A DNA stretch of 64,000 nt from Desulfosporosinus fructosivorans (GCF_004766045.1 NZ_SPQQ01000003.1:372001-436000), one strand, 5' to 3'. Shown: positions 17,741 to 27,136, counted from the stretch's first letter. Translations and numbers: made by a program. The notes: generated from the letters alone by a model not told the origin.

Positions 17741-19090
17741 ATGAACCGCTCTCACGAACTAGGAGAAGAAAAGGTAGGAAAGCTTTTACTCAAGTTTTCA
17801 ATACCAGCTATTATTGGAATGCTGGTGAATGGTCTTTATAATATTGTAGATCGTATTTTTGTGGGTCGAGGCGTCGGGTCGTTGGCACTTTCAGGGATTG
17901 CGATCAGCTTCCCTATTACGTTGGCTATTATGGCGTTTGGAATGTTAATCGGAATTGGCGCAACCTCTGTGATTTCCATACGCTTAGGTCAGCAGAGGAG
18001 AGAAGAGGCAGAACAGATTGTGGGGAATGCGTTTGTCCTGCTTGTTGGTATTACGCTGGTCATCTCCCTCTTAGGTTATCTTTTTATGGAGCCACTCTTG
18101 GTCAGCTTTGGGGCAAGCGCTGACGTTCTTCCCTATGCCAAGGATTATATTAGAATCATCTTAATCGGCGCTGTTTTTCAATCGATTGGGTTTGGAATGA
18201 ACAACTTTATCCGAGCGGAAGGAAACCCGAAAGCTGCAATGTATACAATGATTTTAGGAGCGATATTAAACACAATCCTAAATCCTATTTTTATTTTCGG
18301 GTTACACCTCGGCGTAGCGGGCTCAGCTTTAGCTACCGTTATATCTCAGTTTGTTACCTCTGTTTGGGTATTGTATTATTTCTTAGGGGATAAGGCGATG
18401 CTTAAACTCCGTCTGAAAAACCTCAAACTCAAATGGATTTTTATTAGAGACATACTCGCAATCGGAATTTCTCCTTTCTCGATGCAGTTGGTTGGTAGTT
18501 TAGTGACAGTGTTCCTGAATAGGAGTTTAGCTAATTACGGTGGAGATATCCCAATCGCGGCTATGGGTATTATTACCAGCGTTGCCATGCTAATTTTTAT
18601 GATTATGTTTGGAATTGGACAAGGGGCACAGCCGATTCTAGGTTACAATTACGGAGCCAGAAACTATGATAGGGTAAAACAAACGTTAAAGTTATCGGTG
18701 GTTGCTGCTACGGGTGTGATGACTTTGGGTTTCCTAATGGTAGAATTGTTTCCTGTCGCGTTAATGTCCCTTTTTAGCAAAGATCCAGAACTTATCCGAG
18801 TCGGGGCAAATGGGATGCGTCTTTATTTATTGATGCTACCGATCATTGGTTTCCAAGTGACGGTTGTGGGGTATTTTCAAGCAACGGGTAAGCCAAGAAA
18901 ATCGTTGTTCTTGAGTTTATCTCGTCAACTTATTTTCTTAGTGCCGGCGCTTTGGATTTTACCAAAGTTTTTAGGCCTAACTGGTGTCTGGTTAGCTGCT
19001 CCTGTTTCGGATTTAGCCTCTGCCGCGTTAACGGCCGTATGGTTATATAAGGACTTTGAACAACTAGGTCAATCGCAAGGGGAAATTTAA
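17741..19090 (+). CDS. MATE-family efflux transporter
   Basis: A 449-residue, twelve-helix cation-coupled multidrug antiporter with two similar halves. Typical segments are PAIIGMLVNGLYNIVDRIFVG in the first helix, and GIGQGAQPILGYNYGA at the start of the second half. The ATG at 17741 follows GGAGGT; an upstream in-frame ATG at 17729 falls before that site and is unlikely. It is monocistronic, with a c-di-GMP riboswitch unit downstream. Confidence 0.92.
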   Translation: MNRSHELGEEKVGKLLLKFSIPAIIGMLVNGLYNIVDRIFVGRGVGSLALSGIAISFPITLAIMAFGMLIGIGATSVISIRLGQQRREEAEQIVGNAFVLLVGITLVISLLGYLFMEPLLVSFGASADVLPYAKDYIRIILIGAVFQSIGFGMNNFIRAEGNPKAAMYTMILGAILNTILNPIFIFGLHLGVAGSALATVISQFVTSVWVLYYFLGDKAMLKLRLKNLKLKWIFIRDILAIGISPFSMQLVGSLVTVFLNRSLANYGGDIPIAAMGIITSVAMLIFMIMFGIGQGAQPILGYNYGARNYDRVKQTLKLSVVAATGVMTLGFLMVELFPVALMSLFSKDPELIRVGANGMRLYLLMLPIIGFQVTVVGYFQATGKPRKSLFLSLSRQLIFLVPALWILPKFLGLTGVWLAAPVSDLASAALTAVWLYKDFEQLGQSQGEI

Positions 19091-19227
19091 GTAAATTTTT
19101 CATTAAATATTAAAGGAAAATCCCTTATTATGTAGAATATTAGAGAATTATAGAGGGATTATCAAACTTTGATGTTTATCGGCCATGCTGATAAGGATAT
19201 TAAATTTTGCTGACAGTACAAAAAAGA

Positions 19228-19316
19228 ATAGTGGGCAAATCTATCGAAAGGTAGAGACGCAAAGCCACGGGTCTACCGATAGTACTTCATTCTGTCATAG
19301 ATAGCCGGGTTGCAGA
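19228..19316 (+). ncRNA. Cyclic-di-GMP-I (GEMM) riboswitch aptamer
   Basis: The order of conserved elements matches the GEMM-I aptamer: GGGCAAA, a GAAA tetraloop stem (CTATCGAAAGGTAG), the GACGCAAAGCC junction, a second stem (GGGTCTACCGATAG onward), and the closing GATAGCCGGGTTGC. It lies upstream of a DUF2225 gene in a 354-bp gap and is followed by a terminator-like hairpin. Recognition is from the known consensus; no covariance search was run. Confidence 0.88.
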
Positions 19317-19330
19317 ACGTGCATTGTGAG

Positions 19331-19370
19331 TGTCTATTTGCTGAGGGTTCGGCAGATAGGCATTTCTTGT
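19331..19370 (+). terminator. Riboswitch expression-platform terminator
   Basis: A 14-bp stem (19331-19344 with 19349-19362) made of Watson-Crick and G-U pairs, followed by TTTCTTGTTCT. It starts 15 nt after the aptamer, as expected for a transcriptional switch. Whether c-di-GMP turns the gene on or off is not decided. Confidence 0.7.
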
Positions 19371-19444
19371 TCTAAGGATAGACTGTAGAGTATGTATGTT
19401 GTAGGATTTTTCAAAATTCAAGTGATTGATAGGAGGGCTCTTAA

Positions 19445-20146
19445 ATGAAAAAAATAGAATCTTTTTATGAAAAGAAAATAACGTGTATTTATTGTAAAAA
19501 GCCGTTTAATACGTTAAGGGTGCGCTCACGCTTTGCAATCCCTTATCAAATTGATAGTGATTTCTGCCCACATTATCGAGCAGGAAATTATAATCCCCAT
19601 TTCTATTTTGTGAATGTCTGCCCAGAGTGCGGTTTCGCCTTTTCCGAAGAGTTTTCAGAGCAATTTCCAAAAGGTACTGAGGAAATAGTTCGTGTACAAA
19701 TTACTAGTCATTGGACAAAAAGGAATTTTGGTCAAGTAAGGGACATTCAACAAGCGTTAGAAGCCTATAAACTGGCAATTTTAGCAGGGTCTCTAAAAAA
19801 AGAGAAAAATGCCGTTCTCGCAGGACTTTGTCTTCGGTTAGTCTGGCTCTATCGATCGGAAAACAATTCGGAGCAAGAGCAGCGTTTTATGAGCATGGCA
19901 CTTAAAGCGTATGAAGAATCGTATGTTCTTTCGGATTTTGCGGGTACATCCATGTCTGAGGTAAGAGTGCTGTTTATGATTGGTGAATTAAGTCGTCGCT
20001 TGGGACAATTTCAAAAGTCAGTATCATATTTTTCTAAGGTTATTCAACATAAAAATGCTAAAGACGAACAGAAAATAGTAAACATGGCACGAGAACAATG
20101 GAGATTAACTATGGAAGAGAAGCGTCAGGGAACAATTCAGGAGTAA
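19445..20146 (+). CDS. DUF2225 protein under c-di-GMP riboswitch control
   Basis: A 233-residue cytoplasmic protein of unknown biochemical role. The N-terminal third has zinc-ribbon-like cysteine pairs (CIYCKK near residue 15 and CPECGFAF near 60) with a lone FCPHY between. The C-terminal part is helical and TPR-like (repeats around LAGLCLRLVWLY and MIGELSRRLGQFQKSVSYF). This is the DUF2225 layout seen in Firmicutes. GGAGGG precedes the ATG. Control by c-di-GMP points to a role in the motile/sessile or surface switch. Confidence 0.85.
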   Translation: MKKIESFYEKKITCIYCKKPFNTLRVRSRFAIPYQIDSDFCPHYRAGNYNPHFYFVNVCPECGFAFSEEFSEQFPKGTEEIVRVQITSHWTKRNFGQVRDIQQALEAYKLAILAGSLKKEKNAVLAGLCLRLVWLYRSENNSEQEQRFMSMALKAYEESYVLSDFAGTSMSEVRVLFMIGELSRRLGQFQKSVSYFSKVIQHKNAKDEQKIVNMAREQWRLTMEEKRQGTIQE

Positions 20147-20165
20147 GATATCAAAACAACATGCT

Positions 20166-20200
20166 GTGGAGGGTTGCTTAGGCTCCCTCCACTGTTTTCT
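20166..20200 (+). terminator. Terminator of the DUF2225 gene
   Basis: GTGGAGGG (20166-20173) pairs with CCCTCCAC (20185-20192), followed by TGTTTTCTT. TATAAT at 20219 beyond it probably starts tex. Confidence 0.8.
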
Positions 20201-20271
20201 TCTGTCGATGAAGAGTGATATAATCTAGAGAATGTACTTATTAAGCGATATTATACGGGAGGAATCAACCT

Positions 20272-22443
20272 TTGGAATTTAATCAAGTCATAGCCAAGGA
20301 ACTTGGTCTGAAGATAACTCAAGTCAAAGAAGCGGTGAACTTATTAGATGGAGGAAATACGATCCCCTTTATTGCCCGCTACCGCAAGGAAGCAACTGGA
20401 GAACTTGATGAAAATGTCTTGCGCGATATCGTGGAGCGTTTAGACTATCTGCGCCGTTTGGACCAGCGGAAAACGGAAGTCCTGCGCCTGATTGATGAAC
20501 AGGGAAAGCTAACGGAAGAATTGTCGACTCAAATTACGGCAGCAACGGTACTTCAGGACGTCGAAGACCTATACCGGCCCTATAAACAAAAACGTCGCAC
20601 CCGGGCAACGATTGCCAAAGAAAAGGGGCTTGAGCCCTTGGCTACTTGGTTGTTAGTTCAATATATTAGAGCAGATCCCCAAGTAGAGGCAGAGAAGTAT
20701 TTGAACGAGGAGTTAGACGTGAAATCAACGGAGGAAGCGTTGGCTGGCGCGATGGATATTATCTCTGAAACTATTGCGGATGATGCGGCTCTACGGAAGC
20801 GAATCAGAGAAGAAACGTTTCGCATCGCGGATGTGGTGGCTGCTGCGGTGGCAAAGAAAGCCAAAGAGCGATCCACCTTTGAGATGTATTATGATTACCG
20901 GGAACCTGTGAGGAGGATTCCACCGCATCGAATTTTGGCCCTGAACCGTGGGGAAAAAGAAGAGTTTTTATCCGTTAAGATTGAAGCACCGTTAGAAACT
21001 CTTCATAGAATGATTGAATTGCGCTATGTTAAGACAGGACCGTGTGCTTCATGGGTCCAAAAAGCGGCCCTTGATGCTTATAAACGATTGATAGAGCCTT
21101 CAATCGAACGAGAAGTTCGTGCTGAGCTTTCTGATCGTGCAGAAGAACAGGCGATAAAGGTATTTGCAGCCAATCTCCGACAGCTTTTACTTCAGCCCCC
21201 AGTAAGGGGGAAAATGGTTCTTGGACTCGATCCAGGATTTCGGACAGGGTGTAAGTGGGCGGTTGTCGATGAGACTGGAAAGCTCCTTCAGGTTGGCGTG
21301 ATTTATCCTCATTCTGGGAAGAGCAAACGAGAAGAAGCAAAAGTGATTTTGCGGAAGGCGATCGCTGAGTATAATGCCAATATTATTGCCATCGGGAATG
21401 GTACTGCTTCTCGGGAAACGGAAGAAGTCGTGGCTGAAATGATCCGAGAGGACGGGATTTCTACGGAATTTATCCTCGTGAGTGAAGCTGGGGCTTCCGT
21501 GTATTCAGCTTCCAAACTAGCAGGGGAAGAGTTTCCAGACTTCGATCTCTCTTTGCGGAGCGCAGTGTCCATTGCCAGGCGGCTACAAGATCCCCTAGCA
21601 GAACTGGTGAAGATTGAACCCAAAGCCGTCGGTGTGGGACAGTATCAACACGATGTCCAACCTAAACGGTTAGAAGAATCCCTGCACGGAGTTGTAGAAT
21701 CCTGTGTTAATGTCGTAGGAGTCGACTTAAATACTGCCTCAGCATCTCTACTCCAATACGTAGCTGGGTTAAAGCCAGCAGTTGCCAAAAATATTGTGGC
21801 TTGGCGAGATGAACATGGCAAATTCAGCCGTCGCGATCAGCTTAAGAAAATTCCGCGTCTAGGAGCACAAACATATATCCAGTGTGCCGGATTCATTCGT
21901 CTGCCGGATGGGATTAATCCTTTAGAAAACACACCGGTCCACCCTGAATCCTATCAGCTGGCCGAGGATATTTTAAAGAAGATCAGTCATACTTCCGTGG
22001 ATTTGAAGGATCACCTAGCTGATGTACGCAAAAAGCTGGCCCTCTTAGAACCTATTGAGCTGGCAGAGGAGTTCCACGCTGGAATTCCGACCGTTCGCGA
22101 TATTTTAGATGCTCTCCAACGCCCAGGCCGAGATCCCCGGGAGGATTTGCCTCGTCCCTTGCTTAGGCGGGACGTCACGCACATGGAAGATCTTAGCGAG
22201 GGGATGATCTTAGAGGGAACTGTGCGCAATGTCGTGGATTTTGGAGCGTTTGTGGATATCGGTGTCAAACACGACGGACTTGTGCACATTTCCCAACTGA
22301 CTGAAAAATTCATCAAACACCCTATGGAAGCAGTGGCTGTGGGTGATATAGTCAAGGTTCGTGTGATCGGAATTGATAAGGGGAGAGATCGAGTGAGTCT
22401 TTCCATGCGTGATCTTGCAGCCAGTATTACGCCTGTGATTTAA
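20272..22443 (+). CDS. tex: Tex, S1-domain transcription accessory protein
   Basis: Conserved RNA-binding protein of 723 residues. In order: N-terminal Tex helical region with GNTIPFIARYRKEATG near residue 28, a YqgF-like RNase-H fold (LGLDPGFRTGCK, about residue 320), helix-hairpin-helix repeats (NTASASLLQYVAGLKPAVAK) and a C-terminal S1 domain (GTVRNVVDFGAFVDIGVKHD, about 645-715). The start is TTG at 20272 behind GGGAGGA. Length is normal. It is thought to act in transcription and RNA turnover and is stand-alone here. Confidence 0.95.
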   Translation: MEFNQVIAKELGLKITQVKEAVNLLDGGNTIPFIARYRKEATGELDENVLRDIVERLDYLRRLDQRKTEVLRLIDEQGKLTEELSTQITAATVLQDVEDLYRPYKQKRRTRATIAKEKGLEPLATWLLVQYIRADPQVEAEKYLNEELDVKSTEEALAGAMDIISETIADDAALRKRIREETFRIADVVAAAVAKKAKERSTFEMYYDYREPVRRIPPHRILALNRGEKEEFLSVKIEAPLETLHRMIELRYVKTGPCASWVQKAALDAYKRLIEPSIEREVRAELSDRAEEQAIKVFAANLRQLLLQPPVRGKMVLGLDPGFRTGCKWAVVDETGKLLQVGVIYPHSGKSKREEAKVILRKAIAEYNANIIAIGNGTASRETEEVVAEMIREDGISTEFILVSEAGASVYSASKLAGEEFPDFDLSLRSAVSIARRLQDPLAELVKIEPKAVGVGQYQHDVQPKRLEESLHGVVESCVNVVGVDLNTASASLLQYVAGLKPAVAKNIVAWRDEHGKFSRRDQLKKIPRLGAQTYIQCAGFIRLPDGINPLENTPVHPESYQLAEDILKKISHTSVDLKDHLADVRKKLALLEPIELAEEFHAGIPTVRDILDALQRPGRDPREDLPRPLLRRDVTHMEDLSEGMILEGTVRNVVDFGAFVDIGVKHDGLVHISQLTEKFIKHPMEAVAVGDIVKVRVIGIDKGRDRVSLSMRDLAASITPVI

Positions 22444-22476
22444 ACTTTGGGGATCTTATGGTTTTAAATTCTATAT

Positions 22477-22518
22477 AAAAGAATAACCACGGCTTGATAA
22501 GTCGTGGTTATTCTTTTT
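22477..22518. terminator. Bidirectional terminator between tex and the HD-GYP gene
   Basis: 15-bp arms 22477-22491 and 22503-22517, extendable to the loop by a G-U pair, flanked by AAAA on the left and TTTTT on the right. It can serve both convergent transcripts. Confidence 0.9.
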
Positions 22519-22542
22519 AACAAACTGGTTAGAAAATATTTA

Positions 22543-23208
22543 TCAAAGTGTAAAATCGACTTCCTTTATCATCTTGACAAAAGCCTTTCCTAAGTAAGGA
22601 TCGAACTGTCTCCCTAATTGCAATTGTATTTCCTCTAAAGCATGCTGAGGAGTCATAGCTTTTCGATAAAGCCTATCTGATGTCATGGCCTCGAAAGCAT
22701 CAGCTAAAGATATAATCCGCGCCAAGAATGGGATCTTTTCCCCTCGAAGTTTCTGTGGATAACCTTTTCCATCAAAGTGTTCATGATGATGAAGGACAAT
22801 GGGAATAATACAGTCTAAAGCACTTGCTGGCTCTAAAATCTTTGAACCTATCTCGGGATGCTTTTTAAGCTGGCAATATTCATCTTCTGTCAAGGCACAT
22901 GGTTTGAGTAAAATATCATCTCTGATTCCGATTTTGCCTATGTCGTGGAGCAAAGCACCTATATGAAGTTGTTTTATTTCCTCCACAGAGAGCTCTAACC
23001 GAAGACCCAACCTGACTGCATATTTTGTCACTTGAACTGAGTGTTCCCAAGTATCTTTGTTCCTTACGGCGAGGGTCATTGCTAAAGCTTGTAGAAACTG
23101 GTTAATTGAAAGTGCTTTGTCATTTCCATCAGTAACGCTATCCATACTTTCAAAACGATATTTTTGAATCTGCTTCGAAGCTACGATGCTGATATTTCCT
23201 AAGCGCAT
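22543..23208 (-). CDS. HD-GYP domain protein, probable c-di-GMP phosphodiesterase
   Basis: A 221-residue protein made almost entirely of an HD-GYP domain: LLHDIGKIGIRDDILLK, then HHHEHFDGKGYP and IISLADAFEAMTSDRLYR. This family hydrolyses c-di-GMP or related dinucleotides at a metal centre. The ATG at 23208 is chosen because GGAGGTGG lies just upstream on the minus strand. It follows the receiver gene by 25 bp, giving a split response regulator of the RpfG/PdeB kind. A c-di-GMP riboswitch lies 3 kb away on the other strand. Confidence 0.88.
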   Translation of the reverse strand: MRLGNISIVASKQIQKYRFESMDSVTDGNDKALSINQFLQALAMTLAVRNKDTWEHSVQVTKYAVRLGLRLELSVEEIKQLHIGALLHDIGKIGIRDDILLKPCALTEDEYCQLKKHPEIGSKILEPASALDCIIPIVLHHHEHFDGKGYPQKLRGEKIPFLARIISLADAFEAMTSDRLYRKAMTPQHALEEIQLQLGRQFDPYLGKAFVKMIKEVDFTL

Positions 23209-23233
23209 GTGCCACCTCCAAAAAAGTACAGGC

Positions 23234-23593
23234 TTATTTGATAACAGTTTGAACCCTATCAATAAGGTCGTAAATATCAAATGGTTTCATCAACACACTT
23301 TGTGCTCCCTGTTTTTTAGCTTGTTCCTCTATGTTCTCTCCGCTAACCATAATTACTGGAATACTCTTGGCGGACCCATCCTTCTTTAGCAATTGTAATA
23401 CATCTAAGCCACAGATACCTGGCATGTTATTATCTAGTAGAATAAGAGCTGGTTTGTTATCAGACATAGCATAATTTAAGCACTCGTCACCACTGCCCAC
23501 TTGTTTTGATTCATAGCCCGCATAAGTAAGTACCTCCACTAATAACCTGCGAATGGACGATCTATCATCTACCACTAATATGTAATCGACCAC
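23234..23593 (-). CDS. CheY-like receiver protein
   Basis: A 119-residue single receiver domain: acidic pair in LVVDDRSSIR, phosphoacceptor Asp in ILLDNNMPG, conserved Thr/Ser position in MVSGE and Lys in LMKPFD. The GTG at 23593 is preferred because AGGGGGAG precedes it; an in-frame ATG at 23620 has none. Its partner is probably the HD-GYP protein encoded next. No kinase is adjacent. Confidence 0.85.
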   Translation of the reverse strand: MVDYILVVDDRSSIRRLLVEVLTYAGYESKQVGSGDECLNYAMSDNKPALILLDNNMPGICGLDVLQLLKKDGSAKSIPVIMVSGENIEEQAKKQGAQSVLMKPFDIYDLIDRVQTVIK

Positions 23594-23627
23594 GACTATT
23601 CTCCCCCTTATATTATACATTCTATGA

Positions 23628-23667
23628 CTAAAAGTTTATATATTCAACATAATATATAAACTTTTAG
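23628..23667. promoter_or_regulatory. Perfect 17-bp inverted repeat in a divergent promoter region
   Basis: CTAAAAGTTTATATATT (23628-23644) is exactly inverted at 23651-23667 with a 6-bp centre. It sits between the divergent receiver and XRE-regulator genes, upstream of both, so it is better placed as an operator (perhaps for the XRE protein) than as a terminator. Confidence 0.55.
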
Positions 23668-23718
23668 TTTGTGAGAGAGTTGAACGCAGACCTTTACAAT
23701 GGTATTGGAGGTGATAAT

Positions 23719-24075
23719 ATGGAAAGCATCCGAAAAGTGGTAGGAAAAAACATACGGTTCTACCGTCTGTCTAAAGGTCATACACAGGAAGGCCTTGCTG
23801 AAAAGGTCGATGTAAGTAGTACCTATATCGGATATCTGGAAAGGGGTCAAAAATCTCCTTCATTGGAACTAATTTCTACAATATCAAAAGCACTGGAAAT
23901 TGAACCTGCTTTACTGCTAACTTCGCCCGATAAGGGCAATGATGAACTTAAACGTTTAATATCCTTATTATCAGGTAAACCACCGTATTCTGTTACCTTC
24001 GTCCATGACATTGCGACGGCTTACTTCAAATCTCTCGAAGACCATGACACTCAAAAAGGTCAGCTACATTATTGA
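23719..24075 (+). CDS. XRE-family helix-turn-helix regulator
   Basis: A 118-residue protein. The Cro/CI-type domain spans residues about 8-65 (GKNIRFYRLSKGHTQEGLAE then VSSTYIGYLERGQKSPSLE), followed by a short C-terminal region that may mediate dimerisation. The ATG at 23719 follows GGAGGTGATAAT; longer in-frame starts lack a ribosome site. It is divergent from the receiver/HD-GYP pair and separated by a perfect palindrome. The regulated function is unknown. Confidence 0.85.
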   Translation: MESIRKVVGKNIRFYRLSKGHTQEGLAEKVDVSSTYIGYLERGQKSPSLELISTISKALEIEPALLLTSPDKGNDELKRLISLLSGKPPYSVTFVHDIATAYFKSLEDHDTQKGQLHY

Positions 24076-24314
24076 TGACTGGTCGTTAAATGGCATTCTT
24101 TTTTAATCCGAGCTGTGATAATAGCAATAATTTGATATAATGATCAAATGGCTTAGAGCTTTGGAGATTGCGAGAAGAAGTAAGCTGTTCATGTGAAGGC
24201 TACAATCTTGGATCGGTTCGCTAATCAACTCAGGCTCGCCACGGTTGTTTCTATTGACCACAGGGATCAATGGGTTAGTAGAAGCTTAGTCTATTATTAA
24301 CTGGAGGCGTAACG

Positions 24315-25517
24315 GTGAACAAGGGAATACAGAAAATTGTTATAAAGAACGGGCAAATTAAAACGATGACGGGACGTGAATTTGCTGGAAGTCTTCTGGT
24401 CGAGGGAACAAAAATTACAGCGCTCGGGGAAACTTTGGACGTTGACGCTTTATCGGATGCGGTAGTGATCGATGCAATGGGGTGTCTTGTCTTGCCAGGA
24501 TTTATTGATGCGCATTGTCATGTAGGGATTGGCGAAGAGATCTATCGGTGGGAAGGGGAAGACTTTAACGAAATGACAGATCCTGTGACACCGGACATGC
24601 GAGCGATAGATGGAATCAACCCAGAAGATGAGGGCTTTCGTGATGCCCGCTTGGGTGGGATTACTGCTGTCTTTACAGGACCTGGAAGTGGGAATGTCAT
24701 TGGGGGGACTGGGGTTGTCATGAAGACGGCAGGAATTATCGTTGATAAGATGATTGTGCGTGATCCTGCTGGCTTAAAAATAGCCTTCGGAGAAAATCCT
24801 AAGATGGTTTACGGCGAACAAAAGAAGATGCCTATGACAAGGATGGGAACTGCAGCACTCCTCCGTCAAGCTTTGGTAGATGCTCAGACTTATAAGGATA
24901 AATTAGATCAAGGTAAAGAAGATCCCGATAAACTCCCAGAGCGGGATTTAGGACTCGAAGTTCTTATGAAGGTGATTGACCGTGAAATCCCTTTGCGAGC
25001 CCATGCCCATCGTGCTGACGATATTATGACGGCGGTTCGAATCGCTCGAGAATTCAATGTAGATTTGGTCATTGAACATTGCACGGAAGGGCACAAAATC
25101 GCCGAAGAGTTAGCTGAATTTGGCTATCCTGCTGTTGTGGGACCACTGCTGACGAACCGTTCAAAAGTTGAACTTAAGGATAAATCCTTTAAAACACCAG
25201 GCATATTGACCAAAGCCGGGGTTAAAGTGGCTTTAATGACCGACCATTCCGTGACCCCGATTGAACAACTTCCGCTCTGTGCTGCCTTAGCCTGCAAGGC
25301 AGGGATGGAAATTGAAGATGCTCTACAGGCTATTACGATCAATCCAGCAGAGATCTTGGGCGTATCGGATCGAATAGGGTCTCTAGAAGTCGGGAAAGAT
25401 GCTGACATTGTCATATGGAGTGAACATCCGTTTATTATCACCTCACGTCCTCTCTATGTCATCATTAATGGAGTGATCGTTTGTCCAGAGTCAACGGAAG
25501 ATGGTACGAACCCATGA
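24315..25517 (+). CDS. Amidohydrolase (imidazolonepropionase-like)
   Basis: A 400-residue metal-dependent hydrolase of the amidohydrolase superfamily. The N- and C-terminal beta-sandwich strands flank a TIM barrel with metal ligands in GFIDAHCHVG, PLRAHAHRADD, VIEHCTEGH and the Asp in MTDHSVTP. The C-terminus has the usual GSLEVGKDADIVIW. It belongs to the imidazolonepropionase-like branch whose substrates are often unknown. GTG start with GGAGG 9 nt upstream. The 240-bp gap before it contains TATAAT at 24136 but no gene. Confidence 0.85.
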   Translation: MNKGIQKIVIKNGQIKTMTGREFAGSLLVEGTKITALGETLDVDALSDAVVIDAMGCLVLPGFIDAHCHVGIGEEIYRWEGEDFNEMTDPVTPDMRAIDGINPEDEGFRDARLGGITAVFTGPGSGNVIGGTGVVMKTAGIIVDKMIVRDPAGLKIAFGENPKMVYGEQKKMPMTRMGTAALLRQALVDAQTYKDKLDQGKEDPDKLPERDLGLEVLMKVIDREIPLRAHAHRADDIMTAVRIAREFNVDLVIEHCTEGHKIAEELAEFGYPAVVGPLLTNRSKVELKDKSFKTPGILTKAGVKVALMTDHSVTPIEQLPLCAALACKAGMEIEDALQAITINPAEILGVSDRIGSLEVGKDADIVIWSEHPFIITSRPLYVIINGVIVCPESTEDGTNP

Positions 25518-26449
25518 GTTCAAAAGTGTCCTCAGGACTCCCGGTTTTTGCAGGAATTGGGATGGCGGTCATCTGGGGTTTTTCTTTTTTATTTACCAAA
25601 GAAACCTTGGATCACACCTTTCCGCTCCAGCTATTAGGCTTTCGCTTTGGGGCAGCAGCAATCCTTCTGACCGTCTTAAAGCTGACCGGCTTAATACGGA
25701 TTAATCTGAAAGGAAAACCAACATCTTCTCTGCTCCTCTTAGCTCTCTTCCAACCAGGACTTTATTTTATAGGGGAGACGTGGGGAGTCAAGTGGACTTC
25801 AGCGTCTGAGGCGGGGATGGTTATCGCTTTGGTTCCAGTAGCAATTGCAACCATGGCCGCAATTTTTCTCAAAGAAAAACTTAATCCTAAGCAAATTCTT
25901 TCGATAGCCGCTTCAGTTCTTGGGGTGCTCGTCATCGTTTCAACGCAAGGGAAACTTCAGTTTGGAGAACATCTCTGGGGAATTCTGGCGCTACTCCTGG
26001 CAGTTCTCGCTGCGGGTGCGTATAGTATTTTGGCTAGACATTCCTCTAAAAAATTCACTCCATTGGAAATCACTTTTGTGATGATGTGGGCAGGTACTCT
26101 GATTTTCAATGGGTTGGGGATTGGACAAAGCTTTTTTGAAGGCTCGTTAGCGGCTTATCTTAGGCCCCTTCAATTGTCGAGTGTGCTATGGGCAATTTTT
26201 TACCTGAGCGCTATTTCATCTGTACTGGCTTTCTTTCTATCAAACTATATGTTTGCGGCACTGCCCGCTTCTCAATCCGCGCCGATTTTTAACCTTATTA
26301 CGGTGGTGGCAGTTTTTTCTGGAGTGGTTTTTCGGGGAGAACAGTTCAGTTGGATTCATGCAGTGGGGATAACTCTGATTATTCTGGGAGTATGGGGTAC
26401 GAACGTTTTTGGTAGAACCGCCATGCCTCCACTTATGGAGAGCGCCTAG
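25514..26449 (+). CDS. EamA/DMT-family transporter
   Basis: A 311-residue, ten-helix drug/metabolite transporter with two EamA repeats; the first starts at GMAVIWGFSFLFTKETLDHTFP, and the second near LLLAVLAAGAYSILARH. Substrates in this family range from amino acids to purines. The ATG at 25514 overlaps the upstream TGA (ATGA), so translation is coupled to the amidohydrolase gene and the two may act on the same compound. Confidence 0.88.
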   Translation: MSSKVSSGLPVFAGIGMAVIWGFSFLFTKETLDHTFPLQLLGFRFGAAAILLTVLKLTGLIRINLKGKPTSSLLLLALFQPGLYFIGETWGVKWTSASEAGMVIALVPVAIATMAAIFLKEKLNPKQILSIAASVLGVLVIVSTQGKLQFGEHLWGILALLLAVLAAGAYSILARHSSKKFTPLEITFVMMWAGTLIFNGLGIGQSFFEGSLAAYLRPLQLSSVLWAIFYLSAISSVLAFFLSNYMFAALPASQSAPIFNLITVVAVFSGVVFRGEQFSWIHAVGITLIILGVWGTNVFGRTAMPPLMESA

Positions 26450-26459
26450 ATATATTGAT

Positions 26460-26500
26460 AACCTATAAGGGCAATTCTGAATTGCCCTTATAGGTTTAAT
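26460..26500 (+). terminator. Terminator of the amidohydrolase-transporter operon
   Basis: Perfect 17-bp arms 26460-26476 and 26480-26496 with a 3-nt loop, followed by TAATT. Confidence 0.8.
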
Positions 26501-26554
26501 TCCTTAGCCGAACAGGATACAATAAAAATGTTTGTATGAGGAGGAAAAAGTAGC

Positions 26555-27034
26555 ATGGAAAATAAGGTTACGAGTGCAACGGCTGAGCAAACGCAAAAAT
26601 TGGGAAAACAACTGGGCGGGTGTTTGCGAGGTGGAGATGTTGTAGCGCTAATCGGGGACCTCGGTGCAGGGAAGACAGCTTTTGCGCAAGGGGTTGGCGA
26701 GGCGTTCTGTGTAAAAGGCCCTATGACTAGCCCTACCTTTACCTTAATACATGAGTATTTAGGACAAATCGAAGGTACAGAAGTGCGTTTAGTTCATATG
26801 GATCTGTATCGATTACAACACCCGGAAGAGGCGGAAGTAATTGGAGTGGAAGATGCATTCCAGGAGAATGCTGTTTGTCTCATCGAGTGGCCTGAAATTA
26901 TCGAAGACTATTTGCCAGATGATCGTTTAATTGTCGAGATCTCGGGAAGTGGAGAACAACCACGTGAGATAATATTCAGAGCTAAGGGATTCGAATGGGA
27001 GCACCGTATAAAAGGTATGACTGAAGTCATATAA
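26555..27034 (+). CDS. tsaE: TsaE, tRNA t6A biosynthesis ATPase
   Basis: A 159-residue P-loop ATPase that stimulates the TsaB-TsaD complex forming N6-threonylcarbamoyladenosine on tRNAs. It has Walker A GDLGAGKTAFAQG near residue 33, the SPTFTLIHEY switch and HMDLYRL. The ATG follows GAGGAGG. It heads the usual tsaE-tsaB-rimI-tsaD set, with TACAAT at 26518 as a possible -10. Confidence 0.95.
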   Translation: MENKVTSATAEQTQKLGKQLGGCLRGGDVVALIGDLGAGKTAFAQGVGEAFCVKGPMTSPTFTLIHEYLGQIEGTEVRLVHMDLYRLQHPEEAEVIGVEDAFQENAVCLIEWPEIIEDYLPDDRLIVEISGSGEQPREIIFRAKGFEWEHRIKGMTEVI

Positions 27035-27136
27035 TGGAAGTTACAGGCTATCGTGCAAAAGTATACTTGTTCAACTAATGTTGGACATCGAGATCGGTGG
27101 GAGTCTAACCTCAACCGAACCAGAGTATGGGGCACC

